A stretch of 64,000 nucleotides of DNA from Polaromonas sp. JS666 (GCF_900103405.1 NZ_FNHX01000001.1:186001-250000), one strand, 5' to 3'; shown: positions 24,768-34,954, counted from the first letter of the stretch. The notes: generated from the sequence alone by a model not told the origin. Translations and numbers: made by a program.

Positions 24768-26060
24768 TCAGAAAACCGTGCCGTCGCTTTCGATGTTCAG
24801 GGGCGGTAAACCCTGATGCAATTGCTGTGCCAGTGCGCGCCCCGCGGCCCAGGTGCCGCCTTCGAGCACGCGGGCCAGCGGCATTTGCTCGGCCGTCAAT
24901 CCTAACTGCTCGCGCACCATGGGCGCGAGTTCGTCGAGCAGGGCCACGGTCAGCGCGCGCCATTCCACAATCAATTCATCACCGGCCTGGTGCAGGCGCC
25001 GGGCCTGGGCCGGGTCCTTGAACAGCAGCACGCCGGCGTCCAGGAACAGGCCGCCGTTGCGGTACTCGGGCAGGCCGGTCAGGGCGTCCAGGCCGTTGAC
25101 CTGCACGCCGGCCCATTCAAAAGGCTCGAGCAGCGAATAGGTGAGCCACTGCGAGAGCTTGTGGAAAGGCATCCAGCCCTGGCTGGGCCCGCTGTCGGCT
25201 TCGCCGGCTGCCGGGTGCCGCCAGCAGTCGCCCAGCGGGATGCTGCCCAGCATGTTCTGCGCCGGCCAGATGGACGACAGGCCGGTCAGCAGGATGGACA
25301 GCAGCTCATGCGCCTCGACGGTGTTTTTGCCGGGCAGCACCAGCACTTCAAACAAATGCCCGGGGCGGCCGCGCGGGCCGAAGAGCGCGGGCTGGTCCTG
25401 CAGGGCCTGGCCCAGGCGGCGCAGCAGCGCGGCGCGGCCTTCCAGGCCCACCAGCGGGTTGCTTTCGCTGACCTGGAAGGCGGCGGCCAGCTGGTCGGCC
25501 GTGACGGCTTTCAGGCCGGCGGCGTCAGCCTGCAGCGGGTACTGCGGGTCGCTGGAAAACATGCCGGTCATGAAGGCATGGAAGCTGGCCACGCCCAGGC
25601 CTTCGGAGCGGCTGTATTCGCAGCCGGGCCGCTCGCCCTGGGTGGCTTCGAGGTAGCGCCACTGCGGGCCGGCGCCGGCGTCCAGCAGCACGCTGACCAG
25701 GGCCAGGTCGATCTGGGCGCGCGCGCGGCCGGCCGACGTGGCCGAGGCCAGGGCTTCATTGAGCATGGCCGGGCGCTGGATGCCGCCGGCCTCGAAGTGG
25801 CGCCAGCGCGAGTGGTAGGGAATCTCCAGGCTGGGGTAGCGGGCGCGGGTGATTTCGGCGACCAGGCTGGCGGCGGTGGCCATGGCGCCGTCGTTGACGC
25901 TGAACCAGGCCGATTCGCCGCGGCGCGCGCGTGCCAGCAGGGCGCGGGCGCGCGAACGTATGGTGGCGGTGGAGCGCAGTTCGGCGGCGGCGCCTATGCC
26001 GCGCAGGTTGCCGGCGATGGTGTAGCTGGCATTGGGCGGTGGCGTGTTGGCTTCAGGCAT
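24768..26060 (-). CDS. URC4/Urg3 family protein (DUF1688)
   Basis: 430 residues matching the DUF1688/URC4 family: STATIRSRARALLARARRGE, YPSLEIPYHSRWRHFEAGG, SVLLDAGAGPQWRYLE, ASFHAFMTGMFSSDP and MPFHKLSQWLTYSLLEPFEW. URC4 is required for growth on uracil in the yeast URC route, but its reaction is not settled. The gene overlaps the urc1-like gene by 8 bases and is followed by upp, so the three URC functions are adjacent. No signal peptide; cytoplasmic. Confidence 0.88.
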   Translation of the reverse strand: MPEANTPPPNASYTIAGNLRGIGAAAELRSTATIRSRARALLARARRGESAWFSVNDGAMATAASLVAEITRARYPSLEIPYHSRWRHFEAGGIQRPAMLNEALASATSAGRARAQIDLALVSVLLDAGAGPQWRYLEATQGERPGCEYSRSEGLGVASFHAFMTGMFSSDPQYPLQADAAGLKAVTADQLAAAFQVSESNPLVGLEGRAALLRRLGQALQDQPALFGPRGRPGHLFEVLVLPGKNTVEAHELLSILLTGLSSIWPAQNMLGSIPLGDCWRHPAAGEADSGPSQGWMPFHKLSQWLTYSLLEPFEWAGVQVNGLDALTGLPEYRNGGLFLDAGVLLFKDPAQARRLHQAGDELIVEWRALTVALLDELAPMVREQLGLTAEQMPLARVLEGGTWAAGRALAQQLHQGLPPLNIESDGTVF

Positions 26061-27369
26061 CCAGCCCCCGGCCCTTGGCTTTTTTGAGTTCTTCTGCGTC
26101 GGGCACGGCGCCGGGCGTGAAGTAGCCGGCGGCCATCTTGGCGTCCATCTCGACCTGGGCGTCGGCCGGGATCAGGCCTTCGGGGATGTTGATGCGCTTG
26201 ACGACTTCGATGCCGGCGCGCGTGATGGCGTCGTATTTCATGTTGCTCATGGAGACCAGCCGGTGGATCTTGCGTATGCCCAGCCAGCTCAGCACGTCGG
26301 GCATCAACTCCTGAAAGCGCATGTCCTGCACGCCGGCCACACATTCGGTGCGCGCGAAGTACTGGTCGGCGGTGTCGCCGCCGACCTGGCGCTTGCGGGC
26401 GTTGTAGACCAGGAACTTGGTGACTTCGCCCAGCGCCCGGCCTTCCTTGCGGAAATAGGCGACCAGGCCCACGCCGCCGCGCTGCGCGCCCTGTATGCAT
26501 TCCTCGATGGCGTGCGTGAGGTAGGGGCGGCAGGTGCAGATGTCGGAGCCGAAGACATCCGAGCCGTTGCATTCGTCGTGCACGCGGGCGGTCAGTTCGA
26601 TCTCGGGATTGGCCAAGTCGCGCGGCTTGCCGAAGATGTAGGCGGTGAGGCCGCCGATGGGAGGGAGGAACACCTCCAGGTCGCTGCGCGTGACGAGCTC
26701 GGGGTACATGCCGCCGGTTTCCTCGAACAGCACGCGGCGCAGATCCGTTTCGCTGCAGCCGAAGCGCCGGGCGACTTCGGGCAGGTACCAGACCGGCTCG
26801 ACCGCGACCTTGGTGACCACGGCCGCGCCGCCGGCCGTGAGGTATTTGCCGTCGGCCTTCAGGCGCCCGGACTGCAGGGCTTCTATGACCTCGGGCAGGA
26901 TCACATGGGCTTGTGTCACCGCGATGGTCGGGCGTATGTCGTAGCCCGCGGCCAGCTCGGCCGAAAAAACGTCGGCCACCGTGGCGCCCCAGGGGTCCAT
27001 GGCGGCGATGCGGCCGGGCTCGCTCCACTGCGGGTAGGGGCCGATGATGTCGGTGGGCGAGGTGTTGGTGAGGTCGGCCTTGTGTTTGGCCGACAGTGCA
27101 CCCGAAGCGACGGCGAGCGCGCGGTAGACGCTGTAGGAGCCGCTGTGCGTGCCGATGACGTTGCGGTGGCTGCGCTTGGTGGTGGTGCCGACCACGGGTC
27201 CGCGTTCGGCCGGCGTGGCCGCGCCCCAATGGATGGGCAGCGCGCCGTGGCCGCCCGCGTGGGAGGTCAGCCGGATGTGGGACGTGGAGGCATTGGAGGT
27301 GGCTGGCGCGGCAGGCCCAGGGGAAGAACCAGGTGCGCCGGAAGACGGGGCGGCAACTTCAGCAGGCAT
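26053..27369 (-). CDS. URC1-like, GTP cyclohydrolase II family protein
   Basis: 438 residues. It aligns with the URC1 branch of the RibA family rather than riboflavin RibA (about 200 residues). The zinc-binding cluster HDECNGSDVFGSDICTC corresponds to RibA's C...C-x-C site, and AYFRKEGRALGEVTKFL replaces YLRQEGRGIG. N-terminal URC1 features include the IGPYPQWSEPGRIAAMDPWG segment and a further 200 residues absent from RibA. In the URC pathway URC1 acts on UMP and opens the pyrimidine ring. The ATG at 27369 follows AAGGA. It is the first gene of the leftward URC/transport cluster; a sigma70-like promoter with a palindrome lies upstream. Confidence 0.88.
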   Translation of the reverse strand: MPAEVAAPSSGAPGSSPGPAAPATSNASTSHIRLTSHAGGHGALPIHWGAATPAERGPVVGTTTKRSHRNVIGTHSGSYSVYRALAVASGALSAKHKADLTNTSPTDIIGPYPQWSEPGRIAAMDPWGATVADVFSAELAAGYDIRPTIAVTQAHVILPEVIEALQSGRLKADGKYLTAGGAAVVTKVAVEPVWYLPEVARRFGCSETDLRRVLFEETGGMYPELVTRSDLEVFLPPIGGLTAYIFGKPRDLANPEIELTARVHDECNGSDVFGSDICTCRPYLTHAIEECIQGAQRGGVGLVAYFRKEGRALGEVTKFLVYNARKRQVGGDTADQYFARTECVAGVQDMRFQELMPDVLSWLGIRKIHRLVSMSNMKYDAITRAGIEVVKRINIPEGLIPADAQVEMDAKMAAGYFTPGAVPDAEELKKAKGRGLDA

Positions 27370-27390
27370 TGCGTATCCTTCAAAAAAACC

Positions 27391-27424
27391 AATGTAGCGA
27401 TGCGTGCCGGGCTTGACAAGCCCG
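27391..27424 (-). promoter_or_regulatory. Promoter and palindromic site ahead of the URC cluster
   Basis: On the minus strand TTGTCA (27414-27419) and TACATT (27391-27396) are separated by 17 bases, a fair sigma70 match. The -35 lies inside a perfect 7+7 inverted repeat, CGGGCTT/AAGCCCG (27408-27414 and 27418-27424), a likely repressor site. Which protein binds is unknown; no regulator gene adjoins the cluster. Confidence 0.45.
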
Positions 27425-27484
27425 CTGCCTGCCGGAGGTCGTTAATTCGCGACAGGCGGCGCGCCCTTTGGGCCGCGCCCGGTG

Positions 27485-29011
27485 TCAGCGTTTTTTGCCG
27501 CCGAAGATGCTGCCCAGTACGCCGCGAATGATCTCGCGGCCCACGGCCGAGCCCATGGTGCGCACGGCCGACTTGGCCATGCTTTGCGCCAGGCCGTCGT
27601 GCTTGCCGCCGCGCGGGCCGGTGGTGCCGAAGAGCACGTCGTTGAGCCCACCCAGGATGCCGCCGGAGTCGCTGGTGCCGGCCGCACCGCCCTGGGGCGC
27701 CTTGCCGGCTTCGGCGGCCGCCACTTCGGCACGGCCCTTGATTTTTTCGTAGGCCGACTCGCGGTCCACGGTTTTTTCATAAACGCCCGCGACCAGCGAG
27801 CCCTGGATCAGCGCCTGGCGCTGTTGCGGCGTGATGGGGCCGATCTGGCTGCCGGGCGGCAATACATAGGCGCGTTCGGTGATACCGGGCCGGCCCTTGG
27901 CGTCGAGCAGGCTGACCAGCGCCTCGCCCACGGCCAGCTCGGTGATGGCGGTTTCGATGTCCAGGCCGGGCTTTTGCCGCATGGTCTGTGCGGTCGCCTT
28001 GACGGCCTTCTGGTCGCGCGGCGTGAAGGCGCGCAGCGCGTGCTGCACGCGGTTGCCCAGCTGGGCCAGCACCGAGTCGGGGATGTCCAGCGGGTTCTGC
28101 GTCACGAAATACACGCCGACGCCCTTGGAGCGCACCAGGCGCACCACGAGCTCGATGCGCTCGACCAGCGCCTTGGGCGCTTCGTTGAACAGCAAATGCG
28201 CCTCGTCGAAGAAAAACACCAGCTTGGGTTTTTCGGGGTCGCCGATTTCGGGCAGCTGCTCGAACAGCTCGGACAGCATCCACAGCAAAAAGGTGGCGTA
28301 CAGGCGCGGCGAATTCATGAGCTTGTCGGCGGCCAGGATGTTGATCACCCCCTTGCCATCCACCGTCTGCATGAAGTCGCTGATGTTGAGCATGGGCTCG
28401 CCGAAGAACTTGTCGCCGCCCTGGCTTTCGACCTGCAGCAGGCCGCGCTGGATGGCCCCCACGCTGGCGGCGCTGACGTTGCCGTACTGGGTGGTGAACT
28501 CGCCGGCGTTGTCGCCCACGTATTGCAGCATGGCGCGCAGGTCTTTGAGGTCCAGCAGCAGCATGCCGTTGTCGTCGGCGATCTTGAACACCAGGTTGAG
28601 CACGCCGGCCTGGGTTTCGTTGAGGTTGAGCATGCGGCCCAGCAGCAGCGGCCCCATGTCGGAGACCGTGGCGCGCACCGGGTGGCCTTGTTCGCCGAAG
28701 ACGTCCCACAGCGTGGCCGGGCAGGCCAGCGATTCGGGAATGGCTATGCCGCGCTCCTTGAGAACGGCGGCCATCTTGGCGCCTATGCTGCCGGCCTGGC
28801 TGATGCCGGTCAGGTCGCCCTTGACGTCGGCCATGAAGACCGGCACGCCGATTTTGGAGAAATTCTCGGCCAGGGTCTGCAGCGTGACGGTCTTGCCGGT
28901 GCCAGTGGCGCCAGTGATCAGGCCGTGGCGGTTCGCCAGGCCGGGCAACAGCTCGCACTGGGTGTCGGCATTGCGGGCGATGAGCAGGGGGAGGGCGGTG
29001 GTTTCGGCCAT
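27485..29011 (-). CDS. HerA-like ATPase, DUF853 family (YjgR-like)
   Basis: 508 residues. Walker [19 protein letters not shown] near residue 31 and Walker [20 protein letters not shown] near 270 are intact; [14 protein letters not shown] and [20 protein letters not shown] are typical of DUF853. The C-terminus (about 440-508) is Gly/Ala-rich and ends in lysines and arginines. These proteins resemble HerA/FtsK-type hexameric motors; the role of the standalone bacterial family is not established. Divergent from yebC; it begins its own leftward unit ending just before urc1's promoter region. Confidence 0.9.
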   Translation of the reverse strand: MAETTALPLLIARNADTQCELLPGLANRHGLITGATGTGKTVTLQTLAENFSKIGVPVFMADVKGDLTGISQAGSIGAKMAAVLKERGIAIPESLACPATLWDVFGEQGHPVRATVSDMGPLLLGRMLNLNETQAGVLNLVFKIADDNGMLLLDLKDLRAMLQYVGDNAGEFTTQYGNVSAASVGAIQRGLLQVESQGGDKFFGEPMLNISDFMQTVDGKGVINILAADKLMNSPRLYATFLLWMLSELFEQLPEIGDPEKPKLVFFFDEAHLLFNEAPKALVERIELVVRLVRSKGVGVYFVTQNPLDIPDSVLAQLGNRVQHALRAFTPRDQKAVKATAQTMRQKPGLDIETAITELAVGEALVSLLDAKGRPGITERAYVLPPGSQIGPITPQQRQALIQGSLVAGVYEKTVDRESAYEKIKGRAEVAAAEAGKAPQGGAAGTSDSGGILGGLNDVLFGTTGPRGGKHDGLAQSMAKSAVRTMGSAVGREIIRGVLGSIFGGKKR

Positions 29012-29089
29012 GGGGGTGTGCGGTGGGTGAAAAAGTAAAATGCGGTTTGTAGATTAAATCAATTAATCACCGAATAAAGGGTTTCTGTC

Positions 29090-29815
29090 GTGGCTGGTCA
29101 TAGTAAATGGGCGAATATTCAACACCGCAAGGGCCGACAGGACGAAAAACGCCAGCGTATCTGGACGCGCGTGATGCGCGAAATCATGGTCGCGGCCCGC
29201 ATGGGCGGCGGCGACCTGGGTACCAACCCGCGGCTGCGCCTGGCGGTGGACAAGGCCAAAGCGGCCAATATGCCCAATGAAAACGTCAAATACGGCATCG
29301 CCAAGGCCACCGGCAGCCTGGAAGGCGTGCATTACGAAGAGGTGCGCTATGAGGGCTACGGCATAGGCGGCGCGGCCATCATCATCGACTGCATGACGGA
29401 CAACAAGGTGCGCACCGTGGCCGAGGTGCGCCACGCGTTTTCCAAGCACGGCGGCAATATGGGCACCGAAGGTTCGGTGGCCTTCCAGTTCAAGCACTGC
29501 GGCCAGATTATTTTTGCGCCCGGCACCAGTGAGGACAAGATCATGGAAGTGGCGCTGGAGTCCGGCGCCGACGACGTGATCACGCATGAAGACGGTGCCA
29601 TCGAGGTGCTCACGCCCTACACCGGCTTTGAAGCCGTGCGCAACGCGCTGGAGGCGGCCGGCCTCAAGCCCGAGATCGCCGAGGTCACCATGCGCGCCGA
29701 CAACACCATAGAGCTCAGCGGCGAGGACGCGCGCAAAATGCAGAAGCTGCTGGACGTGCTGGAAGACCTGGACGACACCCAGGACGTGTTCCACAACGCG
29801 GTCCTCGAAAACTGA
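29090..29815 (+). CDS. YebC/PmpR family protein
   Basis: 241 residues with the invariant N-terminus [20 protein letters not shown], then [20 protein letters not shown] and the [19 protein letters not shown] motif. The start is GTG at 29090, fixed by the conserved MAGHSKW. YebC proteins have been described as DNA-binding regulators and more recently as factors easing ribosome stalling at proline runs. First gene of the rightward housekeeping run; shares a 78-base divergent promoter region with the HerA-like gene. Confidence 0.95.
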   Translation: MAGHSKWANIQHRKGRQDEKRQRIWTRVMREIMVAARMGGGDLGTNPRLRLAVDKAKAANMPNENVKYGIAKATGSLEGVHYEEVRYEGYGIGGAAIIIDCMTDNKVRTVAEVRHAFSKHGGNMGTEGSVAFQFKHCGQIIFAPGTSEDKIMEVALESGADDVITHEDGAIEVLTPYTGFEAVRNALEAAGLKPEIAEVTMRADNTIELSGEDARKMQKLLDVLEDLDDTQDVFHNAVLEN

Positions 29816-29832
29816 ACGGCCATGGAGGCATG

Positions 29833-30111
29833 ATGGATGATTCCGAGCGGCTGGCCCGTATTGAAAACCTGCTGCAGGAGGGCAACCGCCTGCGCGGCGA
29901 GGCCATCGCCTTGCAGAGGGAATCCCTGGAAATGCAGAAGTCGCTGGTCGACGAAACCCGCGCCAACATCGTGAAAGCCGGCAAAGTCAACGACCAGGCG
30001 CTGGACATCCAGCGGCGCGCCAGGGTGGCCGCCAAGCTCATCTTCGGCATCGTATTTATTCTTGTTGTGTACCTCAGCTATTTGCTGTTTTTTAGATTGA
30101 ACCTCCCGTGA
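29833..30111 (+). CDS. Small single-span membrane protein with coiled coil
   Basis: 92 residues. Residues 1-60 are strongly helical and charged (ERLARIENLLQEGNRLRGEA...), suiting a coiled coil; residues about 65-87 are a membrane span (LIFGIVFILVVYLSYLLFF). Two adjacent ATGs (29830, 29833) follow GGAGG at 29824-29828; the second is better spaced. The stop overlaps the purD GTG (GTGA), so it is translationally coupled to purine synthesis. Function unknown. Confidence 0.7.
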   Translation: MDDSERLARIENLLQEGNRLRGEAIALQRESLEMQKSLVDETRANIVKAGKVNDQALDIQRRARVAAKLIFGIVFILVVYLSYLLFFRLNLP

Positions 30112-31409
30112 AAGTTCTTGTTATTGGCGGCGGCGGCCGTGAGCACGCGCTGGCCTGGAAACTGGCGCAGTCCCCGAAGGTCCAGGCGGTGTATGTTGCG
30201 CCCGGCAATGGCGGCACCGCGCTCGATGCGCGGCTGGAAAACATCGCGATCACCGACGTCAAGGCGTTGCGCGAATGGGCGACAGCCGAAAAAATCGCGC
30301 TGACCGTGGTCGGCCCCGAGCAGCCGCTGGCCGCCGGTGTGGTCGATGAGTTCCGCGCGCACGGCCTGCGGGTTTTCGGCCCGACCAAGGCGGCCGCCCA
30401 ACTCGAAAGCTCCAAGGCCTTTTCCAAGGCCTTCATGAAGCGCCACGGCATTCCCACGGCCGAATACGAAACCTTTAGCGACGCGGCCGCGGCCCACGCC
30501 TATGTGGACGAAAAAGGCGCGCCCATCGTCGTCAAGGCCGACGGCCTGGCGGCCGGCAAGGGCGTGGTGGTGGCGATGACGCTGCAGGAAGCGCATGAGG
30601 CCATCGAGTTCATGCTCGCGCCCAACCCGGACTTCAACCCGCTGGGCGTGACGCACAACGAGGGCGGCGCGCGCGTGGTCATCGAGGAGTTTTTGCAGGG
30701 CGAGGAAGCCAGCTTCATCGTGATGTGCGACGGCAAGAACGTGGCGGCCATGGCCACCAGCCAGGACCACAAACGCCTGCTGGACGGCGATGAAGGCCCC
30801 AACACCGGTGGCATGGGCGCGTACTCGCCGGCACCGGTGGTCACGCCCGAGGTGCATGCCCGCGCCATGCGCGAGATCATCCTGCCGACCATCAAGGGCA
30901 TGGAAAAAGACGGCATCCCTTTCACCGGCTTTCTGTACGCCGGCCTGATGATCGATGCCGAAGGCAAGCCCAAGACGCTGGAATTCAACTGCCGCATGGG
31001 CGACCCGGAAACCCAGCCCATCATGATGCGGCTCAAGACCGACCTTTATGACGTGATGATGGCCGCGACCTCGGGCACGCTGGACCAGATCGAGCTCGAC
31101 TGGGACCGCCGGCCCGCGCTGGGCGTGGTGATGGCCGCGCACGGCTACCCGCTGAACCCGCGCAAGGGTGATGCCATCCACGGCCTGGTCAAGCCCGCCG
31201 ACGCGCCCGAAGACGCCATGGTGTTCCATGCCGGCACCCGCAAGGAGGGCGACGCGACGCTGACCGCGGGCGGCCGCGTGCTCTGCGTGACCGCGCTGGG
31301 CAGCACGGTGAAGGCCGCGCAGCAGCGCGCCTACGAAGTCGCCCAGGGCATACGCTTTGACGGCGCGCAGTACCGCAAGGACATAGGCTGGCGCGCGCTC
31401 AAGCCCTGA
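30108..31409 (+). CDS. purD: Phosphoribosylamine-glycine ligase (GAR synthetase)
   Basis: 433 residues, typical for PurD. N-terminal [23 protein letters not shown]-grasp core [33 protein letters not shown], the family signature [19 protein letters not shown], and ACTIVE-site region [14 protein letters not shown]. It joins phosphoribosylamine and glycine in purine synthesis. The start is GTG, overlapping the previous stop. Confidence 0.97.
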   Translation: MKVLVIGGGGREHALAWKLAQSPKVQAVYVAPGNGGTALDARLENIAITDVKALREWATAEKIALTVVGPEQPLAAGVVDEFRAHGLRVFGPTKAAAQLESSKAFSKAFMKRHGIPTAEYETFSDAAAAHAYVDEKGAPIVVKADGLAAGKGVVVAMTLQEAHEAIEFMLAPNPDFNPLGVTHNEGGARVVIEEFLQGEEASFIVMCDGKNVAAMATSQDHKRLLDGDEGPNTGGMGAYSPAPVVTPEVHARAMREIILPTIKGMEKDGIPFTGFLYAGLMIDAEGKPKTLEFNCRMGDPETQPIMMRLKTDLYDVMMAATSGTLDQIELDWDRRPALGVVMAAHGYPLNPRKGDAIHGLVKPADAPEDAMVFHAGTRKEGDATLTAGGRVLCVTALGSTVKAAQQRAYEVAQGIRFDGAQYRKDIGWRALKP

Positions 31410-31461
31410 CCATCGCACGGAGGCCGCTGTGCGGCTTTCGTCCCCCGGGGAACACCTCAGC

Positions 31462-32379
31462 ATGACCGATATTTCAAGCGTGAGAGACTTTCTGCTGGCG
31501 CTGCAGCAGCGCATCACCGGCGCCATTTCCGCCATTGACGGCCAGGCTTTTGTGGCCGACCGCTGGCAGAAGGAGCCGGGCGAGCCGCTGCAGGGCAACG
31601 GCCTGACCATGATCCTGGAGCAGGGCGCGGTGTTCGAGCGCGCCGGCTGCGGTTTCTCGCATGTGCGCGGGCCCAAGCTGCCGCCCTCGGCGACGCAGCA
31701 CCGGCCCGAGCTGGCCGGCGCGCCCTTTGAGGCCCTGGGGGTTTCGCTGGTATTCCACCCGCGCAACCCTTACGTGCCGACGGTGCACATGAATGTGCGC
31801 ATGCTGGCCGCGGCGCCGGTTTCCAGCCCCGATGCGCCGGTCTGCTGGTTCGGCGGCGGCATGGACCTGACGCCGTATTACGGCTTTGAAGAGGACGCGG
31901 TGCATTTCCACCAGACCTGCAAGGACGCGCTGGCGCCTTTCGGTGAGGACAAATATCCGCGCTTCAAGCAGTGGTGCGACGAGTATTTCTACCTCAAGCA
32001 CCGGCAGGAGCAGCGCGGCATAGGCGGCGTGTTCTTTGACGATTTCCAGGAATTGGGCCCGGATCGCAGCTTTGCCCTGATGCAGGGCGTGGCCGATGCT
32101 TTTTTGCAGGCCTACCTGCCCATTGTGGAGCGTCGCAAGGACACGCCTTACGGCGAGCGGGAACGCGAATTCCAGCTGTACCGGCGCGGCCGCTATGTGG
32201 AATTCAACCTGGTCTGGGACCGCGGCACGCATTTCGGCCTGCAGTCGGGCGGGCGCACCGAGTCCATCCTGATGTCCATGCCGCCGCTGGCGAGCTGGTC
32301 CTACCAGCGCGGCGTCGAGGCCGGCAGCGCCGAAGAGCGGCTTTACACCGAGTTTCTGCCGAGGCGGGACTGGGTTTGA
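31462..32379 (+). CDS. hemF: Coproporphyrinogen III oxidase, aerobic
   Basis: 305 residues from the ATG at 31462, which aligns with the E. coli HemF N-terminus. A GTG at 31429 has a better-spaced GGAGG (31419-31423) and would add 11 residues. Conserved stretches: [63 protein letters not shown] and [16 protein letters not shown]. The enzyme uses oxygen to decarboxylate coproporphyrinogen III in heme synthesis, so the host makes heme aerobically. Coupled to nadD by a 4-base overlap. Confidence 0.95.
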   Translation: MTDISSVRDFLLALQQRITGAISAIDGQAFVADRWQKEPGEPLQGNGLTMILEQGAVFERAGCGFSHVRGPKLPPSATQHRPELAGAPFEALGVSLVFHPRNPYVPTVHMNVRMLAAAPVSSPDAPVCWFGGGMDLTPYYGFEEDAVHFHQTCKDALAPFGEDKYPRFKQWCDEYFYLKHRQEQRGIGGVFFDDFQELGPDRSFALMQGVADAFLQAYLPIVERRKDTPYGEREREFQLYRRGRYVEFNLVWDRGTHFGLQSGGRTESILMSMPPLASWSYQRGVEAGSAEERLYTEFLPRRDWV

Positions 32380-33008
32380 GCACACAGCCGCTCCCGCCGG
32401 GCAGGCGCATAGGCGTTTTCGGCGGCGCTTTTGACCCACCGCACAATGCCCATGTGGCCCTGGCCGGGGCGGCGATCGCGCAGTTCGGCCTGGACACGCT
32501 GTTTGTGGTGCCCACCGGCCATGCCTGGCACAAGTCGCAGGCCCTGAGCGCGCCGGCGCATCGCCTGGCCATGGCCAGGCTGGCGTTTGAGTCCATCCCC
32601 CATGTCCAGGTGGACGAGCGCGAGGTGCAGCGCCCCGGGCCGACCTTCACCATAGACACGCTGCTGGCGCTGCAGGCCGAGAATCCGGGCGCCCAGATTT
32701 ACCTGTTTATAGGCGCCGACCAGTTCGCCGCCTTCCGGCAATGGCACCGCTGGCAGGACATCCTGGATATTGCTATAATTTGTATAGCTGGCCGTGCACA
32801 ATCCATGCCGGCCCAGCCTCAATTTGAGGCCTATGAAAGCCGCAGCAGCCGTTTTACGCTGCTCGATCTCCCCCTGATGCCCGTGAGCGCCACCCAGATC
32901 CGCCAGTTGACGGCCTCGGGCGCGGCGACGGCCGGGGAAATTACCCGCTTGGTCCCTGAAGCCGTTGCACGTTATATTTCACTGCACCAGCTGTACCGTT
33001 CCCATTAA
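32376..33008 (+). CDS. nadD: Nicotinate-nucleotide adenylyltransferase
   Basis: 210 residues. The nucleotidyltransferase motif [20 protein letters not shown] opens the protein, [16 protein letters not shown] and [20 protein letters not shown] follow, and VSATQIRQL carries the C-terminal S-x-T-x-I-R motif. The start appears to be TTG at 32376, overlapping the hemF stop (TTGA); no ATG precedes the conserved core. It makes NaAD for NAD synthesis. The central stretch [14 protein letters not shown] is encoded by an unusually AT-rich palindrome with a promoter-like element. Confidence 0.93.
   Translation: MSTQPLPPGRRIGVFGGAFDPPHNAHVALAGAAIAQFGLDTLFVVPTGHAWHKSQALSAPAHRLAMARLAFESIPHVQVDEREVQRPGPTFTIDTLLALQAENPGAQIYLFIGADQFAAFRQWHRWQDILDIAIICIAGRAQSMPAQPQFEAYESRSSRFTLLDLPLMPVSATQIRQLTASGAATAGEITRLVPEAVARYISLHQLYRSH
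32771..32788 (+). promoter_or_regulatory. Extended -10 promoter-like element inside nadD
   Basis: TGCTATAAT (32771-32779) is a perfect extended -10 (TG-n-TATAAT). It overlaps an AT-rich palindrome, GCTATA-ATTTG-TATAGC (32772-32788), in otherwise GC-rich coding sequence. No good -35 is seen, as is usual for extended -10 promoters. It could drive rsfS and the genes after it. Confidence 0.4.
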
Positions 33009-33037
33009 TTCCTTACCTTATCGAAGCACATCACTGC

Positions 33038-33853
33038 ATGACCTCCACCACCGCCAAAACCTCCGCCGCCGCCGACAAAAAGGATGTGCAGAAATTGCAG
33101 CGCGCCATCATCGATGGCCTGGAGGACGTCAAGGCGCAGGACATCCAGGTCTTCGACACCGAACACATCACCTCGCTGTTCGAGCGTGTGATCGTGGCGA
33201 CGGGCAGCTCCAACCGCCAGACCAAGGCGCTGGCCGCCAGCGTGCGCGATGCGGTGCGTGATGCGGGCTTCGCCAAGCCGCGCATCGAGGGCGAAGACAA
33301 CGGCGAATGGATCATCGTCGACTGCGGCGCCGCCGTGGCGCACATCATGCAGCCGGCCATACGCCAGTACTACCACCTCGAAGAGATCTGGGGCGACAAG
33401 CCCATCAAGCTCAAGCTGGGCGCGCCCGCGCCGTTGGTGAAAGCGTCCAGGGCCGACGCCGAACCCGAGGCCAAGCCCAAGGCAAGCCGCGCCGGCGCAA
33501 AAACCGCTGCCAAGCCAGGCGCCAAGACCGCGGCCAAATCCGCGGCAAAAGCACCGGCCAAGGCGCCCGCCAAAACCGCCGACTCCAGCTATGTGGGCCG
33601 GGTCGGCAAGAGCAACGACTGGACCGCCAAACGCAATGCGACCGCGACGGCGGCCGAACCCGCCGCCAAACCGGCCCGCGCCGGCGCCAAGGCCGCGACC
33701 GGCAAACCGGCCGCCAAGCCCGCGGTGAAGACGCCCATCATCAAGGTGCCGGCACCCAAAAAGGTCGCCGCGCGCAAGACGGCGGCCAAAACAGCCGCCA
33801 AGACCGCGGCCAAGAAACCCGCCGCCAGGAAAACCGCTCCCCGGAGCAAATGA
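33038..33853 (+). CDS. rsfS: Ribosome silencing factor RsfS with long Lys/Ala-rich tail
   Basis: 271 residues against about 105-130 for most RsfS proteins. Residues about 16-125 are the conserved domain: [58 protein letters not shown] and [15 protein letters not shown]. RsfS binds ribosomal protein L14 and blocks subunit joining. From about 135 on the protein is a basic, low-complexity tail of K-A-A-K-T and P-A-K repeats resembling histone H1-like tails. The stop overlaps rlmH (ATGA), so the tail is in frame and not a sequencing run-on. Confidence 0.93.
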   Translation: MTSTTAKTSAAADKKDVQKLQRAIIDGLEDVKAQDIQVFDTEHITSLFERVIVATGSSNRQTKALAASVRDAVRDAGFAKPRIEGEDNGEWIIVDCGAAVAHIMQPAIRQYYHLEEIWGDKPIKLKLGAPAPLVKASRADAEPEAKPKASRAGAKTAAKPGAKTAAKSAAKAPAKAPAKTADSSYVGRVGKSNDWTAKRNATATAAEPAAKPARAGAKAATGKPAAKPAVKTPIIKVPAPKKVAARKTAAKTAAKTAAKKPAARKTAPRSK

Positions 33854-34317
33854 GGCTGACGATCGTAGCTGTAGGCCAGAAGGTGCCCGATTGGGCGCAG
33901 ACGGCCTATGAGGACTACGCCAAACGCTTTCCGCCGGAAATCAAGGTCGAGCTCAAGGCCGTCAAGACCGAGCCGCGTGCCTCCAAGACCCTGGACAACC
34001 TGCTGTCCGCCGAGCGCGGCCGCATAGAAGCCAGCATCGCGCGCGGCACCCGTGTCGTGGCGCTCGATGAACGCGGCACCGCCGTCACCACCGTGGCCCT
34101 GGCCGAAAGGCTGAAAGCCTGGCAGCTGTCGGGCGATGACGTGGCCATCGTGATAGGCGGGCCCGACGGGCTGGACGCGGGCTTCAAGCAGGCCGCGCAC
34201 GAGCGCCTGCGCCTGTCGGACCTGACCTTGCCCCATGCCATGGTGCGTGTGCTGCTGATAGAGCAGCTCTACCGGGCCTGGAGCATCACGATTAACCATC
34301 CTTATCATCGAGAGTAG
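33850..34317 (+). CDS. rlmH: 23S rRNA (pseudouridine1915-N3)-methyltransferase
   Basis: 155 residues, exactly the family size. SPOUT knot features: [39 protein letters not shown] (AdoMet loop) and [18 protein letters not shown] ending NHPYHRE. It methylates pseudouridine 1915 in helix 69 of 23S rRNA. It follows rsfS with an ATGA overlap, the usual pairing in proteobacteria. Confidence 0.97.
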   Translation: MRLTIVAVGQKVPDWAQTAYEDYAKRFPPEIKVELKAVKTEPRASKTLDNLLSAERGRIEASIARGTRVVALDERGTAVTTVALAERLKAWQLSGDDVAIVIGGPDGLDAGFKQAAHERLRLSDLTLPHAMVRVLLIEQLYRAWSITINHPYHRE

Positions 34318-34324
34318 CCCGTTC

Positions 34325-34927
34325 ATGGCTGACTTTATCTACCTGGCCTCGCAAAGCCCCAGGCGGCGGCAACTGCTGGAGCAGCTCGGCGTACGCCACG
34401 AACTGCTGCTGCCGGATGCCGATGAAGATGCCGAGTCGCTGGAGGCGGTGCTCAAAAACGAAGCGCCCACGGCTTATGTCCAGCGCGTCACCGGCCTGAA
34501 ACTGGACGCGGCAGTCGCCCGCATGAAGCGGCGCAAGCTGCCGCCGGCGCCCATACTCTGCTCGGACACCACGGTGGCCATGGGGCGCGTGATTTACGGC
34601 AAGCCGGAGGACGCCAAGGACGCGGCCCGCATGCTGCGCGAGCTCTCGGGCGGCACGCACCGCGTGCTGACGGCCGTGGCCGTGCAGGCCGGGCGCCGCC
34701 GTTTCGAGGCGCTGAGCAACTCGAAGGTCAGTTTCGACGAACTGACGCCCGCCGAGATACGCGCCTATGTGGCCAGCGGCGAGCCCATGGGCAAGGCCGG
34801 CGCCTATGCGGTGCAGGGCAGGGTGGCCATGCACATCAGCCGCATCGACGGCAGCTACAGTGGCATCATGGGGCTTCCGCTGAGGGAAACGGCGCTTTTG
34901 CTGAAAGCCGCCGGTATTCGCCTCTAG
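34325..34927 (+). CDS. Maf-like nucleotide pyrophosphatase (dTTP/UTP type)
   Basis: 200 residues. Maf family motifs: [17 protein letters not shown] at the N-terminus (phosphate-binding S-x-S-P-R-R), [33 protein letters not shown] and [17 protein letters not shown], and [11 protein letters not shown]. The KAGAYAVQG form points to the YhdE-like dTTPase/UTPase group that hydrolyses modified or excess pyrimidine nucleotides. It lies 7 bases after rlmH and 27 bases before rng. Confidence 0.92.
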   Translation: MADFIYLASQSPRRRQLLEQLGVRHELLLPDADEDAESLEAVLKNEAPTAYVQRVTGLKLDAAVARMKRRKLPPAPILCSDTTVAMGRVIYGKPEDAKDAARMLRELSGGTHRVLTAVAVQAGRRRFEALSNSKVSFDELTPAEIRAYVASGEPMGKAGAYAVQGRVAMHISRIDGSYSGIMGLPLRETALLLKAAGIRL

Positions 34928-34954
34928 CTTCCACACACATTTTTCAGGACCCCC

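Noticed and set aside
32771-32788. Considered a mobile repeat inserted in nadD
   Set aside because: Comparison with the known NadD layout suggests no added residues at this point, so it is a substitution or local sequence feature and not an insertion.
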